This document shows positions 36,358-43,932 of a DNA stretch of 64,000 nucleotides, in pieces. Each line of letters opens with the position of its first letter. The first letter of the stretch is position 1. Source of the stretch: Arthrobacter sp. NtRootA1 (lineage in GTDB: Bacteria; Actinomycetota; Actinomycetes; Actinomycetales; Micrococcaceae); the NCBI RefSeq assembly GCF_019976975.1, contig NZ_AP024630.1:1-64000 (forward strand), written 5' to 3'. The position numbers were made by a program, and so were the translations under genes. Under the pieces are notes generated by a model. The model saw only the letters and a list, made by a program, of their open reading frames with translations. It searched no databases and was not told where the DNA came from.

Positions 36358-37485
36358 TTACGCGCCGAATTCCACGGATTCGGTGGTCCAGGCACGGGCC
36401 TGCCCGCTCAGCGTTACGCCGAGTCCGGGGCGGTCCGGAACGATCATCCGGCCGTTCTTGGTCTCAAGGCGTTCCTCGAACAATGGATCCAGCCAATCGA
36501 AGTGCTCCACCCACGGCTCGCGCGGGTAGGCGGCAGCCAGGTGGAGGTGGATCTCCATGGCGAAGTGCGGAGCCAGGCCAAGGCCACGTTCGTCGGCGAG
36601 GGCTGCGAGGCGCAGGAACTGGGTGATGCCGCCAACGCGTGGTGCGTCGGGCTGGATGATGTCGCAACTGTTGGCGTTGATAAGGCCTTTGTGTTCCGCA
36701 ACGGAGGCCAGCATCTCGCCTGTGGCGATGGGGGTATCCAAGACCTGGGCAAGGTGTGCGTGCCCTTCGAAGTCATACGCGTCCAGCGGCTCTTCGATCC
36801 AGATGAGGTTGAATTCCTCAAGCTGGCGACCCATGCGCAGGGCGGTTGCCCGGTCCCACTGTTGGTTTGCGTCTACCATGAGCGGTACGTCCCAGCCGAT
36901 GTGTTCGCGGACGCCCGCCACGCGACGGATGTCCTCCTTGGAATCCGGGAGGCCCACTTTGATCTTGATGCCGCCAATGCCTTCTTCGATGGACTGCGTT
37001 GCGCGTGCCTTGACCTCTTCCAACGTGGCGTTGAGGAAGCCGCCGGAGGTGTTGTAGGTCTGCACCGAGTCGCGGTAGGAGCCCAGCAGTTTGGCCAGGG
37101 GGAGTCCGGCGCGCTTGGCTTTGAGATCGTAGAGCGCGATGTCTATTGCTGCCAGGGCCTGGGTTGCGACGCCCGAGCGGCCCACGGAAGCCCCGGCCCA
37201 GAGAAGCTTGGTATAGATCCTGCCGATGTCGTTGGGGTCCTCGCCGATGACGCTCTCCGCGACCTCCTTCGCGTGGGCGTACTGGGCCGGACCACCAGCA
37301 CGTTTTGAATAGCTGAATCCGATGCCGCTGTGGCCCTGCTCGGTGGTGATCTCCGCGAAGAGGAAGACGACTTCGGTCATCGGTTTCTGGCGGCCCGTAA
37401 AGACCTTGGCATCGCTGATGGGCACTACGAGGGGCAAGCGGGCCGTTGACAGCTTGATGTGTCGAATGAGATCTACGGGGCTCAT
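36358..37485 (-). CDS. Enolase-superfamily sugar-acid dehydratase (talarate/galactarate type)
   Basis: A 375-aa mandelate racemase/muconate lactonizing family enzyme that abstracts the proton alpha to a carboxylate. Lys pair KIKVG near residue 178, metal ligand Asp in MVDANQQWD, Glu in IWIEEPLDAYD and Glu in ATGEM are visible, and His in PHFAMEIHLHLAAAYP could be the second base. The overall pattern resembles L-talarate/galactarate dehydratases, but the substrate is uncertain. ATG 37485 has TAGGAGA 5 bp upstream. It is first gene of a two-gene operon with the FadR-type regulator. Confidence 0.82.
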   Translation of the reverse strand: MSPVDLIRHIKLSTARLPLVVPISDAKVFTGRQKPMTEVVFLFAEITTEQGHSGIGFSYSKRAGGPAQYAHAKEVAESVIGEDPNDIGRIYTKLLWAGASVGRSGVATQALAAIDIALYDLKAKRAGLPLAKLLGSYRDSVQTYNTSGGFLNATLEEVKARATQSIEEGIGGIKIKVGLPDSKEDIRRVAGVREHIGWDVPLMVDANQQWDRATALRMGRQLEEFNLIWIEEPLDAYDFEGHAHLAQVLDTPIATGEMLASVAEHKGLINANSCDIIQPDAPRVGGITQFLRLAALADERGLGLAPHFAMEIHLHLAAAYPREPWVEHFDWLDPLFEERLETKNGRMIVPDRPGLGVTLSGQARAWTTESVEFGA

Positions 37486-37527
37486 GGTTCTCCTAAGGGG
37501 TGGGCATCTTTGCCTGACACCTAGGAT

Positions 37528-37552
37528 ACAAGTTATTAACTTGTACTACAAG
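37528..37552. promoter_or_regulatory. Overlapping GntR/FadR-type operators
   Basis: ACAAGTTA-T-TAACTTGT (37528-37544) and CTTGTA-C-TACAAG (37540-37552) are perfect palindromes with one-base centres, sharing CTTGT. The second has the TTGTAnTACAA layout known for FadR-subfamily regulators of sugar-acid genes. The site lies 43 bp before the dehydratase start, so the regulator at 35649-36347 is the natural candidate. Confidence 0.7.
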
Positions 37553-37579
37553 AACTCCTCAAACTCCCAGTCAGTCGCG

Positions 37580-38293
37580 TCAGTCGGAAACAGCTTGTCG
37601 CAGCGCCCCGAACCCGCCGATCAGAGCCTCCAGCCCCAGGCTAAAAGCAACGTCCGTTGGCCGCGGATGCTGCTCAAGGGCAAGTCGGTCCACAGCGGCG
37701 GTGAAGTTGGGTACCTGGTCCGCGAGCGAGCCGGCGTCGAAGATGTCTTCAGGCGCGGTGACGTCATAGGCGGCCCCAAAGACGAAGGCCTCCAGGGCAA
37801 CAATGGCGGAAATGATCTTCTCCTCGGGGAAGCCGGCGTCGCGGAATCCAGCCGTCACGGCCTCGTACATCGCCAGGGTCTTCGGGGCGTTCGCAACCGG
37901 CAGCACCGCAATGACGGGGATTAGTGGCGTGTGCTCCGAGAACACGTCCCGGTAGGACCACGCCCAGCGGCGCACAGCCACATCCCACGGCTCCACACCA
38001 AAGGCAGAGACATCAACCATCGCGGCCAAGTGGTCCTCTACCAGCAAGAGGACGTCGTCCTTGGATGCTACGTGGTTGTAAAGGGCGGATGGCGCCACGC
38101 CCAGCGAACGTGCCAGCGCTGCCATGGTGAGTCCGTCGTAACCCTTGCTGCTGATTAACTCCAGGGCCGCCGTCGTGATGCCGTTCTGGTCCAGGATGCG
38201 TGCCATGGGCCGTCCGGCGCGGCGCCGCGCCTTGCTGGCAGGAGAAGGGGCAACGCCCGGCTCGGGTTCTGGAGCGGGTGTGGGTGCGGGCAT
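37580..38293 (-). CDS. TetR-family transcriptional regulator
   Basis: A 237-aa repressor. A Pro/Ala/Glu-rich N-terminal stretch (about 30 residues) precedes the helix-turn-helix: ILDQNGITTAALELISSKGYDGLTMAALARSLGVAPSALYNHVASKDDVL. The C-terminal part resembles the tetracycline-repressor-type ligand domain. It is divergent from putrescine oxidase, with a 23-bp palindrome between, so it probably represses that gene and itself. ATG 38293 has AAAGG 6 bp upstream; ATG 38326 would add eleven residues. Confidence 0.87.
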   Translation of the reverse strand: MPAPTPAPEPEPGVAPSPASKARRRAGRPMARILDQNGITTAALELISSKGYDGLTMAALARSLGVAPSALYNHVASKDDVLLLVEDHLAAMVDVSAFGVEPWDVAVRRWAWSYRDVFSEHTPLIPVIAVLPVANAPKTLAMYEAVTAGFRDAGFPEEKIISAIVALEAFVFGAAYDVTAPEDIFDAGSLADQVPNFTAAVDRLALEQHPRPTDVAFSLGLEALIGGFGALRQAVSD

Positions 38294-38374
38294 CGGAAGC
38301 CTTTCTGCTGCCTGTATCTCCAGCATTATTCCATCGGGTCTTCCCAGTCGCGGACTTGGCCGCTATCATCGAAT

Positions 38375-38397
38375 ATAAATGAATGGCATTCATTTAT
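38375..38397. promoter_or_regulatory. 23-bp palindrome, likely TetR operator
   Basis: ATAAATGAATG-G-CATTCATTTAT is perfectly symmetric around one base. It lies between the divergent TetR and putrescine oxidase genes, 37 bp before the oxidase start. TGAATGnCATTCA-like cores are typical of TetR operators. Confidence 0.78.
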
Positions 38398-38433
38398 TGG
38401 TCAGCCACCACGGACGGCCACGGAGAGGACATC

Positions 38434-39810
38434 ATGCAGAATCTTGATCGCGACGTTGTGATCGTCGGTGCCGGACCGTCAGGGTTGACGGCGGCACGCG
38501 AATTGAAGAAGGCCGGACTCAGCGTTGCAGTGCTTGAAGCACGCGACCGCGTGGGCGGCCGCACCTGGACCGACACCATCGACGGCGCCATGCTGGAAAT
38601 CGGCGGCCAGTGGGTTTCCCCGGACCAGACGGCCCTCATGGACCTGCTGGACGAGCTGGGACTGAAAATGTACCCGCGCTACCGCGACGGCGAGTCCGTT
38701 TACATCGGTGCCGACGGCAAGCGCGTGCAGTACACGGGTGACACCTTCCCGGTAAACGAGCACACCAAGGCGGAGATGGACAAGCTCGTTGCCATCCTGG
38801 ACGGGCTCGCCGCGGAGATCGGGCCCACGGAGCCCTGGGCGCACCCCAAGGCCCGCGAACTGGACACCATCTCCTTCCACCACTGGCTCCGCCAGAACTC
38901 CAACGACGAGGAAGCCTGCAATAACATCGGGCTCTTCATCGCCGGCGGCATGCTGACCAAGCCTGCCCACGCCTTCTCTGCGCTGCAGGCCGTCCTCATG
39001 GCCGCTTCCGCAGGGTCCTTCACACACCTGACGGACGAAGACTTCATCCTGGACAAGCGCGTCATTGGTGGCATGCAGCAGGTTTCGCTGCTCCAGGCAG
39101 CCGAGCTGGGTTCCGACGTCGTGCTTAACAGCCCGGTTCGCACCATCAACTGGGACGTCGATCGAGTGACGGTTGAATCTGAGCGGGCCACGGTGAACGC
39201 GCGGTATGTGATCATGGCAGTGCCGCCCAACCTGTACTCACGCGTTTCCTTCAACCCGCCGCTGCCGCGCCGCCAGCACCAAATGCACCAGCACCAGTCA
39301 CTGGGCTTGGTCATCAAGGTTCACGCTGTGTACAGCACGCCGTTCTGGCGCGAAGAAGGCCTCTCCGGCACCGGGTTCAGCGCCGGCGCCTTGGTGCAGG
39401 AGGTCTACGACAACACCAACCACGGCGACTCCCGCGGCACATTGGTGGGCTTCATTTCCGATGAAAAAGCGGACGCCGTGTTCGAGCTCAGCGCAGAAGA
39501 CCGCAAGAAGGCCGTCCTCAAGTCCATCGCCGGCTTCCTCGGCGACAAGGCCCTGACTCCCGAGGTCTACTACGAATCGGACTGGGGCTCCGAGGAATGG
39601 ACCCGCGGCGCGTACGCATCCAGCTACGATCTCGGCGGCCTGCACCGCTACGGCAAGGACCAGCACGCGAACGTGGGACCGATCTACTGGTCCTCGTCCG
39701 ACCTCGCGGCCGAGGGCTACCAGCACGTGGACGGCGCGGTCCGGATGGGGCAGGCAACCGCTGCCCGCATCGTCGAGGCCAACAAGTTGAGCGCGCTGCC
39801 GGTCGGCTAA
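38434..39810 (+). CDS. puo: Putrescine oxidase-like flavin monoamine oxidase
   Basis: It oxidises putrescine (or a related amine) to 4-aminobutanal, ammonia and hydrogen peroxide. Of 458 aa, the FAD-binding motif VVIVGAGPSGLTAARELKKAG starts at residue 8. VLEARDRVGGRTWT and LEIGGQWVSPDQ follow, and the C-terminal flavin motif is DGAVRMGQATAARIVEA. The N-terminus closely follows the Micrococcus/Rhodococcus putrescine oxidases as I remember them. ATG 38434 has GGAGAGG 5 bp upstream; an ATG at 38383 lies inside the operator and is unlikely. Confidence 0.88.
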   Translation: MQNLDRDVVIVGAGPSGLTAARELKKAGLSVAVLEARDRVGGRTWTDTIDGAMLEIGGQWVSPDQTALMDLLDELGLKMYPRYRDGESVYIGADGKRVQYTGDTFPVNEHTKAEMDKLVAILDGLAAEIGPTEPWAHPKARELDTISFHHWLRQNSNDEEACNNIGLFIAGGMLTKPAHAFSALQAVLMAASAGSFTHLTDEDFILDKRVIGGMQQVSLLQAAELGSDVVLNSPVRTINWDVDRVTVESERATVNARYVIMAVPPNLYSRVSFNPPLPRRQHQMHQHQSLGLVIKVHAVYSTPFWREEGLSGTGFSAGALVQEVYDNTNHGDSRGTLVGFISDEKADAVFELSAEDRKKAVLKSIAGFLGDKALTPEVYYESDWGSEEWTRGAYASSYDLGGLHRYGKDQHANVGPIYWSSSDLAAEGYQHVDGAVRMGQATAARIVEANKLSALPVG

Positions 39811-39826
39811 CCATTACGCAGACGTC

Positions 39827-39889
39827 CGCCGAGGTGGCACTGGATGACAATGTTCCAGCGTGGGATACGCATTAAGTGTCACCTCGGCG
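39827..39889. repeat. Inverted repeat with 15-bp arms
   Basis: CGCCGAGGTGGCACT (39827-39841) and AGTGTCACCTCGGCG (39875-39889) are complementary at 14 of 15 positions and enclose 33 bp. It starts 16 bp after the oxidase stop and covers the last bases of the convergent membrane-protein gene. It may act as a two-way terminator or be a short repeat element. Confidence 0.65.
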
Positions 39890-40442
39890 CGCGTTGTCCG
39901 GCCGTCGGCACCCCTGCCGCCCGCTCCGCTTCGATGAGTGCTTGGGCCAGACACTCGACGGCGGCCTGGTAGTCGGTCCCGGGTGTCACCCGGCAGCGCT
40001 CAGCCTCCCGCATGGCGCGGGCAAGTGCAGCCGTCTCGGCCGTTCTGATGTCCGTCATTGCCGGGAAGTCTATTGCTTGCCCGGGATCGAGTTCGTAGCG
40101 CTGCCACTGCTGGAGGACGCTCGCGTGGCGGGCAGCAGCTTCCGCAAAACCAGGACGACGCCGGGGCTCAGCTGCGTGGAGACGGTCCACCCTGCGGCTG
40201 GTCGCCAGTGTTGCTGCTGCAGTGGTCATCCCGACAAAGACCATGATCAGTCCGGCTGGCGCCCATTCCACTGCGGGAACGAGGATGGCCGGAAGAATCA
40301 CCACCAGGCCCGCGAAGAGGTCCCAGAAGATCGTGTCCGGTTCCGGGCCGCGCCCATGCGTGAGTTTTCTGTGGAGGACGAACGTGGTTGCCGCTGTTGC
40401 GAGCACCAGGGCTACGCCCCACAGGAGCATCATGGCGGGCAT
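39879..40442 (-). CDS. Hypothetical two-helix membrane protein
   Basis: No family is recognised. The 187-aa protein has one helix at residues 3-22 (AMMLLWGVALVLATAATTFV) and a second hydrophobic zone at about 42-80 (FAGLVVILPAILVPAVEW then LIMVFVGMTTAAATLATS). A cytoplasmic helical tail is rich in Ala, Arg and Glu. ATG 40442 has GGAGG 7 bp upstream, which supports a real gene. It is divergent from the VOC gene. Confidence 0.65.
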   Translation of the reverse strand: MPAMMLLWGVALVLATAATTFVLHRKLTHGRGPEPDTIFWDLFAGLVVILPAILVPAVEWAPAGLIMVFVGMTTAAATLATSRRVDRLHAAEPRRRPGFAEAAARHASVLQQWQRYELDPGQAIDFPAMTDIRTAETAALARAMREAERCRVTPGTDYQAAVECLAQALIEAERAAGVPTAGQRAPR

Positions 40443-40555
40443 TTGACCACCTCCAGGCGAGTACGCGATGCTGTGATTTCAGTATGCGCCAGAGTGTTTC
40501 CGGGCGACACCTCCGTACGGACAATTCACCGCTTTGCGGGCGTAGCCTAGGCACC

Positions 40556-40948
40556 ATGAGACTGAAAATGTGCAGCATCCACGTCAAGGACCCCGCTACG
40601 GCCCACTCTTTCTATACGGAAACGCTTGGCTTCGAGACTTTGATGGCCATGCCCGAATACAACCTCTTCATCATCAAGGATCCCGGGGCGGACACCGGCG
40701 CAGACAAGAATTCAGTGGGCCTCCTGCTGGAGCCCAGCGACAACCCGATCGGCGCTAATTACATGAACGCGTTGCATGAGGCCGGGTTGGCAGCGATCAC
40801 CTTTGGTGTGCCTGACGTACAGGCTGAGTACGAGCGTTTGCTGGCTGCCGGCGTGACGTTCCAGAGCGAACCCACTGAGGATTTCTCCGGGATCAGCGCG
40901 GTCTTCGACGACGGGTGCGGGAACTTCGTCCAACTACACCAAGACTAG
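40556..40948 (+). CDS. VOC-superfamily (glyoxalase-like) protein
   Basis: A 130-aa single glyoxalase/bleomycin-resistance fold protein. Two beta-alpha-beta-beta-beta units are readable: MRLKMCSIHVKDPATAHSFYTETLGFE and AGLAAITFGVPDVQAEYERLLAAGVTF, ending FDDGCGNFVQLHQD with the usual metal-site Glu replaced by Gln. ATG 40556 begins the homology. The substrate is unknown. Confidence 0.82.
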   Translation: MRLKMCSIHVKDPATAHSFYTETLGFETLMAMPEYNLFIIKDPGADTGADKNSVGLLLEPSDNPIGANYMNALHEAGLAAITFGVPDVQAEYERLLAAGVTFQSEPTEDFSGISAVFDDGCGNFVQLHQD

Positions 40949-40956
40949 TTAAACAG

Positions 40957-40988
40957 CTATGGCCGGGACCAACTGGTCCCGGCCATAG
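40957..40988. terminator. Bidirectional terminator-like palindrome
   Basis: CTATGGCCGGGACCA (40957-40971) and TGGTCCCGGCCATAG (40974-40988) are perfect complements with a two-base centre and no T run. It sits between convergent genes, 8 bp after the VOC stop and 10 bp before the end of the minus-strand gene. Confidence 0.75.
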
Positions 40989-40998
40989 CCCGTTCAAA

Positions 40999-41448
40999 CT
41001 ATGCGTGATCGCGCTTTGACGTCTTCGGGGCATCACGCTTTGCTGCTGCGTTGTCCTTGGCTTCCTTCGTGGCTGCCTTCTTCGCAGCTTCCTCCTTGAC
41101 CCGCTGGGCCTCGGCGCGGACTGCAGCGTGGGTGGCGCGCTCCACAACCAACCACTGCGGGGGAGCCTGCAGCAGCTCCGTGATTTCCGCCGTCGTGAGT
41201 GCTTCTTCGACGCCACCGCGGGCGAGGCCGCTGATGGAGACGTTCAGCTTCTGTGCCACCACCGGGCGCGGGTGCGGGCCGTTGCGGCGGAGCTCGGCGA
41301 GCCACTCCGGCGGGTTGGCCTGGAGTTCGGCGAATTCTTCGCGGGAGATGGACGAATCCTGGAACTCCTGGGGTGTCGCGGGCAGGTAGATGCCGAGTTT
41401 CTTGGCAACGGTGGCCGGCTTCATGGACTGGGAGTTCGAGGACGTCAT
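40999..41448 (-). CDS. DUF5997-family protein
   Basis: A 149-aa cytoplasmic protein of unknown function. The N-terminal region MKPATVAKKLGIYLPATPQEFQ and the middle PRPVVAQKLNVSISGLARGGVEEALTTAEI fit the DUF5997 family as I recall it. The last 45 residues are a Lys/Ala/Glu-rich helix (EAQRVKEEAAKKAATKEAK). It is divergent from the LysR-domain gene, with only 33 bp between starts, so the two are probably co-regulated. Confidence 0.78.
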   Translation of the reverse strand: MTSSNSQSMKPATVAKKLGIYLPATPQEFQDSSISREEFAELQANPPEWLAELRRNGPHPRPVVAQKLNVSISGLARGGVEEALTTAEITELLQAPPQWLVVERATHAAVRAEAQRVKEEAAKKAATKEAKDNAAAKRDAPKTSKRDHA

Positions 41449-41481
41449 GCTTCAAGGGTATCTGGCCGGTACTGTGAGTGT

Positions 41482-42207
41482 GTGCCAGCCACTGACGAAT
41501 CCGCCCAAATAACCGAGCCCATCACCGAGCTTCGCTTCGCATATGTTGCGGGAGTGACGCCTGGGAAATGGATCCGGCGGTGGGAAGAGCGGATGCCGGA
41601 CGTCCCATTGCACGCGTTCATGTCCGACGACGGTGCGCAGCTTTCGGTTTTGCGTGACGGTTCCGCTGACCTCAGCTTTGTTCGGCTGCCCGTGGAACGG
41701 GAAGGCCTGAACGTCATTCCCCTCTATGAAGAGCAGTCCGTGGTGGTCGCTCCGAAGGGGCACGAGATTTCCGTGTTTGAAGAGGTAGCGCTGGAGGACC
41801 TGTCCGAGGAGAACTTCCTGGACGTGGAGGAAATGGGCGGGCCGGACATGGCCTTGCAGGTGGTGGCTTCCGGAGCCGGGTTGGCCATCCTGCCCATGTC
41901 AGTGGCCCGGCACCTGAACAACAAGCAGACCGTGATGCGGCTTTTGACAGGAGCTCCCGGCACGCAGATTGGCCTCGCTTGGCTTGCTGGAACAGATAGC
42001 CCGGTGATTGAGGAATTCATCGGGATCGTGCGCGGTCGGACGGCGCAGAGTTCACGCCAGCCGTCCGCCCAGCAGGAGAAGCCGAAGAAGGCTCCCAAAC
42101 CGGATCGTCGAGGCAGCGGGCCCAAGAAGCCCGCGGTGGCGCAGCGCTATGCTCCGAATCCGGACAAGGGCCGTGGCAAGGGTTCCCGCAAGAAGGGCAA
42201 GCGCTGA
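41482..42207 (+). CDS. LysR-type substrate-binding domain protein without HTH
   Basis: Of 241 aa, residues 15-190 match the periplasmic-binding-like effector domain of LysR regulators: LRFAYVAGVTPGKWIRRWEERMPDVPL, VLRDGSADLSFVRLP, LYEEQSVVVAPKGHE and VASGAGLAILPMSVARHL. No DNA-binding helix-turn-helix precedes it, and none is encoded just upstream. The basic Lys/Arg/Pro-rich tail (last about 50 residues) could bind nucleic acid. The start is GTG 41482. It is not an obvious pseudogene, since the frame is intact. Confidence 0.78.
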   Translation: MPATDESAQITEPITELRFAYVAGVTPGKWIRRWEERMPDVPLHAFMSDDGAQLSVLRDGSADLSFVRLPVEREGLNVIPLYEEQSVVVAPKGHEISVFEEVALEDLSEENFLDVEEMGGPDMALQVVASGAGLAILPMSVARHLNNKQTVMRLLTGAPGTQIGLAWLAGTDSPVIEEFIGIVRGRTAQSSRQPSAQQEKPKKAPKPDRRGSGPKKPAVAQRYAPNPDKGRGKGSRKKGKR

Positions 42208-42312
42208 CGCTCCTGCCCGGTTGCTCCGCGATTTTGCGGCCTGGAGCGCTGCAAGCGGCGGAAATTCGGGCTACGGACTGAGGCGAGTGGGAAGGAGTGC
42301 AGCGAATCCCGG

Positions 42313-43011
42313 CTATTGGCCGTGGATTGTGGTCTGCTGCTGCTCTGACCTGTTGAGGTATGCGAGCAGAAGGTCCCCGGCGCGCTCCAAGTCGCCGGAT
42401 TCGAGTGCCGAGCAAATCTGCTCGTTTTCCTTCAGCCAGTCGCTGTAGAAGTGCGCGTTCATGGTGGCCTTGTGGAAGTAGAGACGCATCTCGGCGAGCA
42501 CTTGGGCCATGATCGTGTTCAGCCTCCCGCTTTCGGCCAGGGCAACGATGGCCCCGTGGAAATGCTGGTTGGCGCTGCCCAGGCCCTCGTTGTCATTCGC
42601 TGCTGCTGCGCGCTTGCCTTCCTCGACTGCGGCCCTGACGGCGGCAATGCGCTCAGGAGAACCGCCGGCCCGGATGGAACTGACCTCTATGGCGCGACGG
42701 ACTGTATAGACATCGTGAATATCCCCTGCTTCCAAGGTGGCGACGTACACACCGCGGTTGGGGTGGCGGACCAGGAGACGTTCAGTGGCCAGTTCTGCGA
42801 AGGCTTCACGGACGGTGTTGCGCGAAACCCCCAGGTCCTCGGCGATGGTGGCTTCCGTGAGCTTGGCACCTGGCACGAGGAAGCCTTCGGCCAGCTGGTA
42901 ACGCAGCTCTTCCGCAACTCTCTCCGCAACCGAAGGCACGCGTAGGCGCATCCGCGCGCCGGCGCCGTCGATGCCAGCTTTTTGCTGCGGTTTCTGATCT
43001 GCACTGGCCAT
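42313..43011 (-). CDS. GntR-family (FCD domain) transcriptional regulator
   Basis: Of 232 aa, the winged HTH (VAEELRYQLAEGFLVPGAKLTEATIAEDLGVSRNTVREAFAELATERLL) is followed by the helical FCD ligand domain (VYTVRRAIEVSSIRA, ANQHFHGAIVALAES). It is divergent from pxpA, with a 17-bp palindrome between, and is the likely regulator of the pxp locus. ATG 43011 begins MASADQK; a frame back to 43104 would cover the operator and is rejected. Confidence 0.87.
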   Translation of the reverse strand: MASADQKPQQKAGIDGAGARMRLRVPSVAERVAEELRYQLAEGFLVPGAKLTEATIAEDLGVSRNTVREAFAELATERLLVRHPNRGVYVATLEAGDIHDVYTVRRAIEVSSIRAGGSPERIAAVRAAVEEGKRAAAANDNEGLGSANQHFHGAIVALAESGRLNTIMAQVLAEMRLYFHKATMNAHFYSDWLKENEQICSALESGDLERAGDLLLAYLNRSEQQQTTIHGQ

Positions 43012-43051
43012 GACACCAAAATTACACGATTGCTCAAAAATTAAGATCGCT

Positions 43052-43068
43052 GGATTGTTGAACAATCC
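43052..43068. promoter_or_regulatory. 17-bp palindromic operator of the pxp locus
   Basis: GGATTGTT-G-AACAATCC is perfectly symmetric. It lies between the divergent GntR gene and pxpA, 53 bp before the latter. A related half site GATTGCTCAA is at 43028-43037. Binding by the GntR protein at 42313-43011 is inferred. Confidence 0.72.
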
Positions 43069-43121
43069 GGTAATTTGATGCATCCTTGATGTAACGCACA
43101 TCACGAGGCAGGAATCACACC

Positions 43122-43880
43122 ATGGCAGTCATCGACCTGAACAGCGACGTCGGAGAGTCTTTCGGACGTTGGACGCTGGGCGACGACGCAGCCATGTTCG
43201 AATCCGTTTCCAGTGCCAACGTTGCGTGCGGATTCCACGCTGGCGACCCCAGTGTTATTCGCAGCACCTGCAAGAAGGCGGCTGAGGCCGGCGTCGTGAT
43301 TGGCGCCCACGTCGGCTACCGGGATCTTGCTGGATTCGGCCGCCGCTTCCTGGACGTTGATCCCATGGAGTTGGCCGACGATGTCGTTTACCAGATCGGC
43401 GCCCTGCAGGCGCTGGCTGCCACGACGGGTGGGAGCGTCCAGTACGTGAAGCCCCATGGCGGACTTTACAACGCGATAGTTAAGCACACTGCGCAGGCAC
43501 GGGCCGTGGTTGAGGCAGTGAAATCAGTTGATCCCAACCTTCCGATCCTCGGTCTCCCCGGTTCCGAAGTCCTCCGTCTTGCAGACGCAGCCGGACTTCG
43601 TGGAGTTTCCGAAGCTTTCGCGGACCGCGCCTACAACCCGGACGGAACCCTCGTCCCACGAACCCAAGCAGGCGCCGTCCTGCACGACCCCGCTGAAGTG
43701 GCGGAGCACGTTTTGCGGATGGCCGTCGAACAGTCCGTCAGGACTATCGATGGTTCCATCCTGAAGATCCGCGCAGAGAGCATCTGCGTGCATGGTGACT
43801 CACCGGGGGCCGTCGCGATGGCCACTGCAGTGAAGTCCGCTCTCGACGACGCCGGCGTCAGCATCGGCTCGTTCCTCTAG
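43122..43880 (+). CDS. pxpA: 5-oxoprolinase subunit A (LamB/YcsF family)
   Basis: With PxpB and PxpC it forms the ATP-dependent enzyme that opens 5-oxoproline to glutamate. The 252-aa protein begins with the family signature [44 protein letters not shown] and [11 protein letters not shown] follow. These His/Asp-rich motifs belong to the polysaccharide-deacetylase-like fold. It is first gene of a four-gene plus-strand run, controlled by the divergent GntR regulator. Confidence 0.92.
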   Translation: MAVIDLNSDVGESFGRWTLGDDAAMFESVSSANVACGFHAGDPSVIRSTCKKAAEAGVVIGAHVGYRDLAGFGRRFLDVDPMELADDVVYQIGALQALAATTGGSVQYVKPHGGLYNAIVKHTAQARAVVEAVKSVDPNLPILGLPGSEVLRLADAAGLRGVSEAFADRAYNPDGTLVPRTQAGAVLHDPAEVAEHVLRMAVEQSVRTIDGSILKIRAESICVHGDSPGAVAMATAVKSALDDAGVSIGSFL

Positions 43881-43932
43881 ACCTGTTTGAACCAGGCCCC
43901 GCAGCACACCCCTCATCCCCCCGGAGGAAACC

